From the NCBI GenBank assembly GCA_016806645.1, contig JACSYO010000535.1, positions 1,909,501-1,973,500 on the forward strand: DNA of 64,000 nt, written 5' to 3'. Below the pieces are notes generated by a model. It worked only from the letters and a program-made list of their open reading frames with translations. It did not search any database and was not told the DNA's origin. Below are positions 26,701 to 37,696 of the stretch, piece by piece. Both the position numbers and the translations under genes were made by a program. This DNA comes from Ophiodon elongatus (taxonomy: Eukaryota; Chordata; Actinopteri; Perciformes; Hexagrammidae). The stretch's first letter is position 1. Every line of letters begins with the position of its first letter.

Positions 26701-28429
26701 CGTCTGACGAGAACCCATGCGGCATCGACTCCGAGTGCATTAACCGCATGCTGATGTACGAGTGCCACCCTCAGGTGTGCGCTGCAGGGGAGCGATGTCA
26801 GAACCAGGCCTTCACAAAGCGCGAGTACACGCCTGTGGACATTTTCAGAACACTGTCCCGCGGCTGGGGTTTAGTTGGTCTGTCGGACATCAAGAAGGTG
26901 AGTCGGAAGAAAATAACCAGTGTGTGTGACTGATACATTTCTCTCTCTCCCTTTTATTAATTGTCTCATTCTTTTTCTGTTGCTTCTCAGGGAGCCTTCG
27001 TGAGTGAATATGTGGGAGAGGTGATTGATGAAGAAGAATGCCGAGCCAGGATCCGACACGCCCAGGAGAACGACATCTGTAACTTCTACATGCTTACACT
27101 GGACAAGGTGATTCCGGGCCCATTGATCACAAATGCAACACTCAGTATATACGACACTGCTCAGCAACACACTCGATGCCTCATGGGGACCTGATGCTTT
27201 GTGCAAACCAGTTTGTATTTTGTTATTCAAGGACCGGATCATTGATGCCGGGCCCAAAGGGAACCAGGCTCGCTTCATGAACCACTGCTGCCAGCCAAAC
27301 TGTGAGACTCAGAAGTGGACTGTGAATGGGGACACCAGGGTGGGGCTATTTGCTCTACAAGACATCCCACAAGGTTTGAGTGACAGCCTGCTTCTCACTT
27401 TGGTGTTTTGTGTTGTGTAGAATTAAGACTGCAGATCATGTCAATAATTTACAACCGACACATCCGAGTGCAGCATAGACCTAAGACCCCGTGTACTTTA
27501 GGTGTGGAGCTGAATTTCAACTACAACCTGGAGTGTCTTGGCAATGGCAAAACTGCTTGTAAATGTGGAGCACCCAACTGCAGTGGTTTCCTGGGGGTCA
27601 GGCCAAAGGTAAAAGCTTAAAAAAAAAAAAAAAAAACATCATCCCTTCCTAAATGTACAACTTCAAAGAAGAGCTGCCTTGAAACTTCTCTTTTTCTTGA
27701 TCAGAACCAGCCATCAGCTGAGAAACTGAAGGAAGGTAAGAGGAAGGGCCCCATGAAGAAGAAGACCAAGCAAGAAGTGACCAAGGAGAGGGAAGACGAG
27801 TGCTTCAGCTGTGGCGACGGGGGCCAGATCGTGTCCTGTAAGAAGCCGGGTTGCCCGAAGGTCTATCACGCTGACTGTCTCAACCTGGCCAAGAGGCCTG
27901 CAGGCAAGTCCAGGTGGAGGTTACTGTTTACATGAGGAGCCCATATTATTCTACTAGAGTGACACTATATCGTCTAGATTCTTGAGTTGCCAGATTAGAT
28001 TTGACTAAATTCGGTGAAATGGAAAAGTCAAATTTCTTTTTTATTTTGGTTTAGAAACTATATAATAAAAGAGTTATTTGTATTTTATTTGCATGAAATT
28101 GTCAGATTTTGGTCATGGTAGTATGGACACATTTGCATGTCAGTGTGGGACTGAATTAGGATGAAAGTGGACAAAATAGCAACATTTTTAGTGACTGTTT
28201 TATTCTGAATGATGACAGACCAGATAACGTGCTGATTCTGGAGACATGCATTTTTAAACTTTCATCCGGTTGAGTGTCTGCCTTTTGATTTCCATTGTGT
28301 CATTATCCAAATGGAGATTATGATCATACCTCTATGAGCTTTATAAGACAGCTGTTGCTATGCAAAATAAAATTATTTAATATATTTGGTCAAAAATCTT
28401 ACCTCTGGAACCTTCAGCCTTATAAGAAA

Positions 28430-28510
<81 letters not shown>

Positions 28511-29459
28511 GTGTGTATGTGTATATATATATATATATATTATTTTTTATTTATTTTTTAATTTATTTATTATTTTTCTTCTTAAGTTGGTAATGACAGT
28601 GATCTTGTCTCCAGGGCGATGGGAGTGTCCATGGCACCAGTGTGACGTCTGTGGTAAAGAGGCAGCTTCGTTCTGTGAGATGTGTCCCAGCTCTTACTGT
28701 CAGGAGCATCGTGAAGGCATGCTCTTCATCTCCAAACTGGACGGCAAGCTGTCCTGCAGTGAACACGACCCCTGTGGACCCGACCCGCTGGAGCCTGGGG
28801 AGATCCGTGAATACGTGCCCAACACGACCTCCATGAGGCCGGGGGCCGTGGCTGTGCCCGGCACTCTCTCGCTGGGCCCAGACGCCAGCGGAGCCGGTTC
28901 TGCTCCCGACACTTCCCCTGCTGGCCAGGTTGCATCGGCCGGGCCGGGGCCTCCTCCGCGTCTCTACATCAACACAAAGACTGCTACCTCGAGCTTCATC
29001 CCCTCCAGCAGGTCTTTGCACACAGACAGGACTGAAGGGAAAGGGTTCTCCACTCCCACCTCCTCCAAGGACGAAAGAGAGGACGGGGAGGTGGAGGACG
29101 GGGAGGTGTGTGGGTTAGAGATGGAGGACTTGGAAGATGACGATGAAGAGGCCGAGGAGGAAGAGGATGACATGGAGGAGATGGAGATAGTGGAAGACGA
29201 GGAGGATGAGCCACTGTATGGAAATGATCTGCTGGAGGAGGGCGATGATGATGATGAAGACGACGATGAAGACGACGATGAAGACGACGACGACGACGAA
29301 GAGGAGGACGAAGAGGAGGACGAAGAGGAGGACGAAGAGGAGGACGAAGGAGGGGATGTGTATGACACTTGGGGGGATTATGTGGATGGAGATGCTGATG
29401 AGGATGGAGAGGTGGAGGGGGAGGAGTGGGGGAGAGTGGAGGACGACGACGACAAGTGA
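17775..29459 (+). CDS. nsd1: NSD1-type H3K36 methyltransferase (PWWP/PHD/AWS/SET)
   Basis: Nuclear SET-domain enzyme that mono- and dimethylates histone H3 Lys36. The 22 coding exons are 17775-18632, 19100-19241, 19429-19601, 19689-21543, 21780-21904, 22323-22542, 22719-22822, 22926-22964, 23077-23406, 23521-23616, 23749-23872, 23962-24162, 25093-25272, 25831-25987, 26089-26294, 26424-26536, 26628-26897, 26991-27107, 27232-27373, 27502-27608, 27705-27903 and 28615-29459. They sum to 6603 nt: 2200 aa plus stop. Domains by residue: PWWP1 from about 300 (RPWWPC); Ser-rich region 392-1010 with a receptor-interaction-like NYKFSTFLMLLKDMHD at 777; PHD fingers from 1313 to 1520; PWWP2 about 1525-1590; AWS about 1655-1705; SET about 1706-1830 with RFMNHCCQPNC (N1787, H1788) and FNYNLECLG; post-SET CKCGAPNCSG; last PHD/C5HCH 1870-1960; acidic tail. 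The start MNQSY aligns with human MDQTC. It is shorter than human NSD1 (about 2700 aa), mainly in the central and C-terminal parts. Genes for NSD2/NSD3 are less likely given the N-terminus and the receptor motif. Confidence 0.96.
21640..21743 (+). repeat. Retroposon-like tail with (GAAT)n in nsd1 intron
   Basis: TTGTACATCACTTTGGACAA followed by AAGCAACAAATG and about eight GAAT units resembles the common fish repeat tail (cGCTTTGGAtAAAAGCgtctgctAAATG plus tetranucleotides). It lies between the large exon and the exon at 21780. Confidence 0.5.
23120..23250 (+). repeat. nsd1: Coding 12-bp repeat in nsd1 (Ala-Pro-Ser)
   Basis: Tandem CCTTCTCCTGCT units in the exon at 23077-23406 encode an APSP/APAAAPSP low-complexity run between the conserved KKK basic blocks and the first PHD finger. 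Long stop-free frames on both strands here are a by-product of the repeat. Confidence 0.9.
24163..25092 (+). other. nsd1: nsd1 intron within the PHD cluster
   Basis: This 930-nt intron holds a 9-bp perfect inverted repeat, AGTGCTCTC at 24956 and GAGAGCACT at 24992. It also holds a stop-poor antisense stretch with no family resemblance. No transposon ends are recognised. Confidence 0.6.
27904..28614 (+). other. nsd1: nsd1 last intron, GC-AG type, with microsatellites
   Basis: The donor reads CAG|GCAAGT rather than GT and the acceptor is CTCCAG. Only this donor keeps the conserved reading RPAGRWECPWHQC. The intron carries compound (GT)n/(AT)n repeats at about 28431-28542. Confidence 0.85.
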
Positions 29460-30620
29460 CTCAGTCCACCTGTTCCTTCATGACAACTCAGCAAAAACTC
29501 TCAACTGACATTCGAAGGACAAAAAAAAGTTAGGAAAGCCTGAGAGAGAGTTTGGTATTTTGGTACCTACCTGAACGCAACACTGCCTTCACTTTGGTAC
29601 CGCGTTGCCTTCTTGTCCCCAGACTGCTGGACTGACAGTGGGGATGTGTACTGGTGCTAAGTCCCGAGAACTGACTCAGTCCGTCTCTTTATACTTATGT
29701 CGATATGTTTGTGTCTGGTGCTGTTATGTTCTTTTGTTTGTTCTTTCAACATTGTTTACATGTTTTGGCCTTTTTTAATGTTTGGAATATAAGAAAAAGG
29801 TGAGAAGTTTCACCTGACCAAACTGTCATAAGGGCATCTTATGTTGCTGTTACTGTCTTAACCTTGTACTTCTAATTACAAGAGTGATCAAAGTAGAGTT
29901 CTCACTGGTCCATGTTCGAGTTGGGCACAACAATGCCTGCTTGGTGCTTCTGAGGAATGCGAAAATAAACCCACTGGAGTCATCGAGACTTTAGATGATT
30001 CTTCTCACTACAAAAACAGCCTGTTCATTTTGTATTTTACAGTTTCTATCAACAGTTGGGTCCGATGTCTGAGAAATAGAGTAACGTCCTGACGCCCGAC
30101 AACTTCTAAATGAATCAAAGATTTAACTAACACTTGTTTTGCATCCGTCACTTCTGTCCCATTTACTAAGTTAGAAAATTAAATCAAAGTACGTCTTCAC
30201 TTGGTATCCGGTATTCTGTTCCCTTACAGTCACATCGAGCAAAACAACTCTCGTCTCAAAGAGTCAAGTCAATATATCACAACACTGTATTTATGTTTGC
30301 TACTGCAACCTCACAGTTTTTGTACGTCTACATGTTTGATTGATAAGCAAGAAAATCAGCAGGCGGCAGATAGGGAGTTAAAGAACTGCACGTTTTTACC
30401 TTTAAATTTCTAAAAGGGCTTGAATGTTCACATTAAGTCTGGCTAACTATTGATAACTGTGACTTGAAGTTAAGCGTCAAACTATATATAACAATATATT
30501 TTCTCCAGATCACGTGCACATCATGGTTTATCATCATAAACCTTGCACCATACACAATTCAGAGAAAGATTTTGCGAGTCTGGGGAGACTGTTAATGAGT
30601 GAAATAAAGATAATAATGAG
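29460..30620 (+). other. nsd1: nsd1 3' UTR
   Basis: Non-coding sequence with poly(A) signals AATAAA at 29964-29969 and 30603-30608, suggesting two possible 3' ends. The sequence from about 30625 to 30950 is AT-rich spacer before the slu7 promoter. Confidence 0.6.
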
Positions 30621-31004
30621 CCACTATTGATAAGCAGCAGTTCTTTATGTTGACTGCATTTTGTATTTATCATTCATGGTCAGAGTAAGCTCTGTAGGGG
30701 CCCTATTGACCCTTTGTTCCTCACACTGTCTGCAAAGTGTTTCTGTGCTATAATACTTCTTGGCGTAATTTACTGTGCGAGAATTTGATTACATGCATTG
30801 ATTTAGGAATTAGCAAAACAGGTGCAGATACTGTAAATTAAAAATGCCATAAAACATATACACGGACCCCCCCCCCGGGTCTTTACATCAGTCTGGCTTT
30901 GGTGAAGCGTATTCCCAAATTATTTTTAATTAATTAGCACACAGCAGCAGACCCACGGGAGCAGTTGAGGCCCAGCCTGCCTGTGAGAGGATGAATCCGT
31001 GTCC

Positions 31005-31225
31005 ACCTGACGTCGCTCTTTCCCGCAGTGACGTCATCCTGGTGATTTTTAAAACACCACAGAAGAAGAAGAAGAACGCCGTGACGTCGCTGCCGTTGCT
31101 GTAAAATGGCGTCGCTCGTGTGTTAGCCCCAAAACACATAACGGAGTTCAAACGCAGAGCAGAGTACGGAAGGAAACTTCCGGTTATTTACGGTGTATTA
31201 TTGACCCCTGTGTCAGCTGTTGGAG
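31005..31225 (+). promoter_or_regulatory. slu7: slu7 promoter with CRE, YY1 and ETS motifs
   Basis: Three TGACGTC cores lie within 82 bp: 31008 (TGACGTCG), 31029 (full palindrome TGACGTCA) and 31082 (TGACGTCG). A YY1-type AAAATGGCG follows at 31103-31111 and an ETS/GABP-type ACTTCCGG at 31176-31183, then the ATG at 31226. The spacing is typical of a TATA-less housekeeping promoter. Confidence 0.7.
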
Positions 31226-31951
31226 ATGGAACAAGGTAATAAAGTTACGAGTTAAATGAATTCATAAGAGACACGATACTTACTACACTTCCCGGTCACT
31301 CAGCTAGTAAACAGCTAACGTGAAGCTAGCTAACGTTACAGGGAGCTTCTGGGTGACTGGTGTTGAAGGAAACGTTAGCAAGAGGATGTTGAAGGAGTGT
31401 ATTCAGTATATCTTTCTATTTAACACTCGAAACAGGTACAGCCATTGCGGAGGAGGCTACCGTCAGCTCGGATGGCATCGTGGGCCTGGACGAGCCCAAG
31501 AAGATGACCAGGGAGGACTGGAGGAAGAAGAAGGAGCTGGAGGAGCAGAGGAAGCTGGGAAACGCTCCAGCTGAGGTGGACGAGGAGGGGAAGTGAGTGT
31601 TCATCTCTGGGGGTTTGAAACCAACAAGCATTGGCAAAGCCAAATAATACAATTTCACAAAAGTGTACTCTGCGATTGATTTAGTTTTAGCTACACTCCC
31701 ATAAAGTTTTGGAACTAAAACACTAACTTAAAAAAGCAAATGTCAACATCAGTGTAGCAGATCCTGAGATATTCTGACTTGACTTCCTAATATGTGGGAA
31801 TCACCTAAAACACTGGATAGATACGGCTTTTCATTTGATAGTATATCGCTTTAGATCTTAGATGGTAAATGTCACTTTTATGTCACATTGGATTTATGTT
31901 AATTACAGTTTCCGACTTAGTGTTCACAATAGACAATAGTGTTCACATCTG

Positions 31952-31982
<31 letters not shown>

Positions 31983-34900
31983 ACATGGAAGTGCTTTAAA
32001 ACTAAACAAATATACAAGCCAAAGTCTGTTCTTCTAGGAAATTGTTCTATATTTTCAATGCACAAAGTTTTTGACCCTCACTCAACCAACTCTGATGTGA
32101 ATGCCCACAAGACCCTGGTCTGTAACACAGGATTATCTCAGCTCAACTTGGAGATTACAAACTTGTATCTAAAAACAAAAAACCTGACATTATTTTCTCA
32201 GACAAAGGCACAAAAGACATGAAACAACCATGCCCCTTTTATTGACCCAATTTCAATGAAGCTACTGTTGTATAAATGTGACCCACTTGTGCTTCTTTTT
32301 TTTTCCAGGGACATAAACCCTCACATCCCACAGTATATTTCATCGGTGCCATGGTACATCGACCCATCCAAAAGGCCCACGCTAAAGCATCAGAGACCAC
32401 AGGAGGAACCTGAGTTGCCTTATTCATCTGTTGGAGAGTGGTACAAGAGAGGTGTGCAAGAGGTGAGGGTGAATCAATGAGTTACTTTCATGTAGTAATT
32501 ACAAATGCACTTTAAAGTTAAAAGCTCTCTTTTTTTTTTTCGCCAAATAGACTGCAGTCAACACCAAGTTTCGTAAGGGAGCATGTGAAAATTGTGGTGC
32601 CGTAACACACAAGAAGAAGGACTGCTTGGAGGTAAAATGGATAACTCATCTTTCGTCTTCAAGTAGAGAAGAACTTTCCCTCACTTCTAATCCTGTGCAG
32701 TAAAATAATGTGATATCAGTCATAAATAAAGTTAAACTTCGCTTTTGTATCATCAGCGACCCAGAAGAGTTGGGGCGAGGTACACGGGTAACGGCATAGC
32801 TCCAGATGAACACAGTCAGGTAGAGCTCGACTTGGACTATGATGGGAAGCGAGATCGCTGGAACGGGTATGACCCTGAGGACCACCATCGCATCGTGGAG
32901 GAATACGCCAAAGTAGATCTGGTAAGCAGTGGTGACTTAAGCTCGGTTTAACTCCGGAGTGTTTGTTTGTTTTGTTGAGATGAAGGAAAACAAACTTTGG
33001 TGGCACCATATAATCTGCCAATATGAAAAAAGCCCTTTGTAGCGGTGTCGTCTACTTTCCCTTCACCACATGAATCAGACTTTGTATTTATTTCTGCCTC
33101 TCAGGCCAAAAGGACACTGAAGGCACAGAAACTTCAGGATGAGTTGGCCTCTGGAAAACTGGATCAAAATGTAAGTGTTCGGTCAACATCGTGATAAATA
33201 TGAATTGTATTGTTGTCTAATTTAAGAGATACAATTTAGTTTCTTGTCGAAGACTTGCCTTTTTAATTCTTTTAATCATTTCTCTGCAGGAGCGGGAACA
33301 CGACAGTGAGGACGAGGATGAAGATAAATATGCAGACGACATCGACATGCCGGGTCAGAACTTTGACTCCAAGAGACGAATCACTGTTAGGAATCTGCGT
33401 ATCAGAGAAGACACGGCTAAAGTAAGAGACACATCTGGAAACACAGTTCAATTGCATAATGCTGAACTACTATGTTACTCTTAGCTGTCTCACTGAGACG
33501 TTACTTGGACTACGTTTGGTTGCCCCTAAGGTTCACTGTGAAAGCTGTTGCTTCAAGTGAGCGGTGAGGTGAGGTACTGTCACTAACGCAGAGACGCCCA
33601 ATCATCTGAGTTTCTCATGTCCGTTTCTCACAGTACCTGAGGAATTTGGATCCAAATTCAGCGTACTATGATCCAAAGACTCGCGCTATGAGAGAGAACC
33701 CGTACTCCAACACTGGCATGAACCCCGACGAGTAAGTTGGTGTTGTTGTATTTCCTGATAGCGCAAACATTCTCATTTGCTTACATTGACATGATTTTGT
33801 GAACTGTTTTGTCTGACAGGGTGGGGTATGCTGGAGACAATTTTGCTCGCTATAGTGGGGCCACCATCACCATGGCTCAAACACAGCGTAAGTCACCAGG
33901 ATGTTTTCTATCTCTTCAGCCCATCACCACCTCCACTCTGTTTTTATAATTTCTTGATATTGAAAAATCAGAGTTATAGTATTAATGGTCTTTCTTGTTT
34001 CTGGAAGTATATTTTTACTGCTACATTGATAAGAGAGGATAGTTTCTGCCGCGATTATTGGTACATCGGTGATGTGACAGCACTGTTGGTGGCATCAAAT
34101 CCCCTGCTATTGAATTAAAATGTGGCATTTTCACTTCACATTGGCTGCAAGTGAGAATGTGCTCTCAACACCAGACAATTGGTTGCAGTTGTTGAGTGCT
34201 TTAGTCACATGTTTGAAGGAAAGTAGTCTCGAAAAGACTTCACTGCCATGTCCAAATGTTGGTAAATTATTTTCTTTAAATTGATGTTGAGGCTATGAGT
34301 GTGCAACTATGTTCCTTCACTTGTTCTTTCACTGTGGTCAGCGCCTCTCCAACATTGGTGTGTTCCTCCTCCCTCTCATGCTTTAGTCACATTGCCACCA
34401 AAACTGATTTAGAGCGAGATCAAGAAAGGAAATATTGCTCAGAACAGTAAACAAATCTAGTGACGTACTGATTGATTAGTTTTGTAATAAATACATTCTT
34501 TGCTTCTATCTATCTATCAATCTATCATTCACTCACTCACTCACTATCTAACGGGTACTGTTTCTTGTACATAATCACCAATGCTTACCTTGTGACAGTG
34601 TTTGCCTGGGAGGCCTATGAGAGAGGCTCAGAGGTGCATCTGCAGGCCGACCCCACCAAGCTTGAGCTGCTCCATCGGTCCTTCAAAGTCAAGAAGGAGG
34701 ACTTTAAAGAGAAACAGAGGGACGGCATCCTAGAGAAGGTAAACGGCTGAGCAACAGGCTGACTGATGTAACTATGGGACATTGTAATTCTCTGTGTGTA
34801 TGAATTGATTTACTTTTGAAATGTGAACCAACTGTCTTTGGGAATGGTTTTGAGATAGAAACAATTTTGTTAAACAATTAGATTTCTCTTTGTCCTACAT

Positions 34901-36061
34901 TTGTATACAGTACCTACAGTATCTCTCCTAACAGGTCTATAGGGGCTTAAGTATTCATTCAGGCTGAAGATTTCACAGATGTTTGTGCTTGTGTGTGTGA
35001 CCTCAGTATGGAGGTGAAGAGCACTTGGATGCACCGCCACGGGAGTTGCTCTTGGCCCAGACAGAAGACTACGTGGAGTACTCTCGTCACGGTGCTGTAC
35101 TGAAGGGGCTTGAGAAGGCCGTGGCTCGCTCCAAGTATGAGGAGGACGTGCTCATCAATAACCACATTGTAAGGATGGCAGAACACGCTGTTGGGAAAAA
35201 TATCTTGCTGTAGTTTTGTCACATTTTGTCTGTTTTGTTTTCTAAAGACAAATCTCTTGTGTTTTAGTGTATTTGGGGCTCCTTCTGGAAGGATGGCTTC
35301 TGGGGATACAAGTGTTGTCACTCCATGGTCAAACAGAGTTACTGCACAGGAGAGAGTGGAATTGGAATAGTAAGTAGATGCATCACAAGTGTTCAAAGAC
35401 TAGGTTTTATACACAGGCTCTGTTTCGTGACTTACATTCTGTTTTTGTTGTCTTCGTCTCCTGAAGAACAACTCCGAATGTGTTCCATTTGAAGAGGGAC
35501 TGATGGAGCCGGAGGAGGAAGAACCGCCCAAGACTCTGCTGGAAGTAAGTGACGCTGGAGAGTTAATATTGTAACAGTTGCCGTTGATGCTCATGTGGGG
35601 GGTTTTTATTTTATTTTTTATTGTCAGTTTAAATGTAGATTGTTAATTGTGTCAATGTTTTTAATCCCCAGATGCATCGAGATAAGATGATGAAAGAAAA
35701 GAAGAAGAAAAAGAAGAGCAAGAAGAACAAGAAGCACGACTCTGACAGCAGCGACTCAGACGATGAAGAGAAGAAGAAGGAGAAGCTGAGAAAGGTATTT
35801 ATGGTTCTGTGATCAACTGTCCGTATCTGTGGTTTACCTGATTTCTGTGTGACCCACCTCCAACCTGTTTCTTCCTCCCAGGCTCTGCTAGCAGAGGACA
35901 AGCGGGTGAAGCACATCGACGCAATAATGCTGGTGGAAGAGAGAAAGAGGCCGTACAACAGCTTAGGGGAAGTAAAGGCACCCACTGAGGAGGAGATGGA
36001 GGCCTTCCGCATGAAACGCTGCCGGGAAGATGATCCCATGGCTTCCTTCCTAGGACAGTAA
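31226..36061 (+). CDS. slu7: Pre-mRNA splicing factor SLU7
   Basis: Second-step splicing factor that helps choose the 3' splice site in the spliceosome. Fifteen exons: 31226-31235, 31436-31592, 32309-32462, 32551-32631, 32757-32921, 33105-33170, 33290-33421, 33634-33731, 33820-33887, 34599-34738, 35007-35168, 35268-35369, 35467-35544, 35672-35794, 35882-36061. They total 1716 nt, 571 aa plus stop (human about 586). The start exon codes only MEQ plus one base. Landmarks are EPKKMTREDWRKKKELEEQR; DINPHIPQYISSVPWYIDPS; a CCHC zinc knuckle C119-X2-C-X4-H-X4-C132; DYDGKRDRWNGY; EDEDEDKYADDIDMPGQNFD; FAWEAYERGSEVHLQADPTK; QTEDYVEYSRHG; a Lys-rich run followed by SDSSDSDDEE; and the terminal DDPMASFLGQ, identical to the human end as I recall it. 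The frame is intact. Confidence 0.97.
33888..34598 (+). other. slu7: slu7 intron 9
   Basis: A 711-nt non-coding intron with a short (CTAT)n/(CACT)n microsatellite at about 34505-34550. No RNA gene is recognised. The other long slu7 intron (31593-32308) holds an (AC)n tract at 31956-31982 and nothing else identifiable. Confidence 0.6.
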
Positions 36062-36421
36062 CCTGCCGACTCCCCTAAAGTCTCCTCGAGGATCTTACCA
36101 GAGCCGCTGCTCGGTGGGGAAGAAAAAAAACATGACCAAGACTCAGAAAACTCAACTTTCGTCTTGTGAACTTACAGCAGGAGGTTTCTGTTTGGTTACC
36201 AACGTGACAGAAACTGTGTACAGTGTTTTGTTGATTTGAAATCGAACACGCATTGTTTTGGATGCCACAGGTCGATAGACCAAAGGGAAATGATGATCTA
36301 TGCTTTTTTTTTTTTTTACTTAAACTGGTCCATGTGAAAAGAGTTTTCTTAGACTTGGGAGCCTCCCTCAGTCTCAATGTAATTACTTTTAGTTGGAATA
36401 ATGCATCGTTTTTATAATAAA
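36062..36421 (+). other. slu7: slu7 3' UTR and poly(A) signal
   Basis: About 360 nt to AATAAA at 36416-36421, including a poly-T run near 36306-36317. The following 36430-37130 is AT-rich intergenic sequence with no gene seen. Confidence 0.7.
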
Positions 36422-37129
36422 ATATACATTTTATCTGTCTGGATACTTTGTCTTGTGGAAGGAGTTCAAGATTTGTTTTATGCACATTGATAAACATAAT
36501 TGTGGAGTATTGCTCATCTCTTCAGTGCTCATTATTGATGGATAGGAAAGTATTTTATGACAAAGTAACTGAAATGGGACTCTATAACAATACTTTGATA
36601 TATCATTTTTGAATTATATATTCTCTCTTGCTGTGACTTGTGAGTTTTAGAGCTTGTTTTTAACATTGAGTCAAACAATTTAAATATCATTCCAACTCCT
36701 ATTTATTCTTTCACAGTTAAAGATGAACACAAGTCTAGATTACAGTACTTTATGTGCAGGCTGATTATGAGCAGGTTTTTGTGATCACATCTCATTTTTG
36801 TTGCTAATAGTATCTCATTGAAACCTGCAACACACAACCTGTTATACAATTTCAGTTCACATGGTTCCAGTTAATGTAGAATACAGCAGCTCTCTAAACA
36901 CACGGCACTGGAATGTTTCATTGGTCTCTTGGTTCTGCAGCACAGACACATCTGGTAATATCCGCAGGGCATTTCATACAAAACCTAGATGTCTTCGCTC
37001 TACATTTTATAATGTCTATTAAATAAAAAACAATTTTCCCACAGTTTTGAGTTTGAACAGTCCATGCGTCACAGCTTCAGCTGTGCACCACAGCGGCACT
37101 GACTTGAATTTAATGACATCATGGTGAAA

Positions 37130-37333
37130 GTATTTGTTGTCAGCGTCGGCCTACTTGCTGAACAGGGCGGATGTTATGGACCATGAGTCAGTGGGCTGCA
37201 CATTTCTCTGCAGCTCTTCTCTTGAAGAATGCCATCTCACTCGATTACTGGAAAGTCATGTTTGTGATATCTCGCACAGAAAAAGGACTCGGACCGAGCT
37301 GAATAATGCCCACGGGTCATAACTTCTCAACGG
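37130..37333 (+). other. c1qtnf2: Probable untranslated exon 1 of c1qtnf2
   Basis: The sequence ends in a strong donor, CAACGG|GTGAGTTT at 37333, upstream of the acceptor CTGCCCAG at 37689. This arrangement implies a spliced 5' UTR. The transcription start is unknown. Confidence 0.45.
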
Positions 37334-37696
37334 GTGAGTTTCGTTCTGTTTTTTTTTTTTAAATGTCTGATGCAACCCCTGTTGCAAAAACATGCTGTAA
37401 GCAGCATTCTTTGATGTGATTTAACTTGTGTATAATTGTATGGATCATATTTCTGAATAAGCACTGAGTCATGGCATTAAACTGACGACATTAGGACATT
37501 AACTGTTCTTCCTTCTGATACTGGCTGTAGATAGCAGGCATGTGCTCTGCCACCTCTCTCCATTTCAGCCTTTTGGGCAGATTTTATGTTTTTGTTCAAA
37601 GTCATCTGATTGCAACTAACTCCCCAAAACTAAAATACATTTGTTGTTGTAAACATCTACCTTCCCTCGTCTTCTCGTGGCTGCCCAGTGACCATC

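Noticed and set aside
28964..29368. Antisense poly-Ser frame opposite the nsd1 last exon
   Set aside because: Mirror image of the Asp/Glu codon repeats; not a gene.
29206..29459. DDDDK end of NSD1 as a functional protease site
   Set aside because: It lies at the extreme C-terminus of a nuclear protein within an Asp/Glu repeat; coincidence is the simplest reading.
36062..37130. miR-146a or pttg1 expected beside slu7 from human synteny
   Set aside because: Neither the miRNA core nor a PTTG1-like frame was seen between slu7 and c1qtnf2 or elsewhere in the window.
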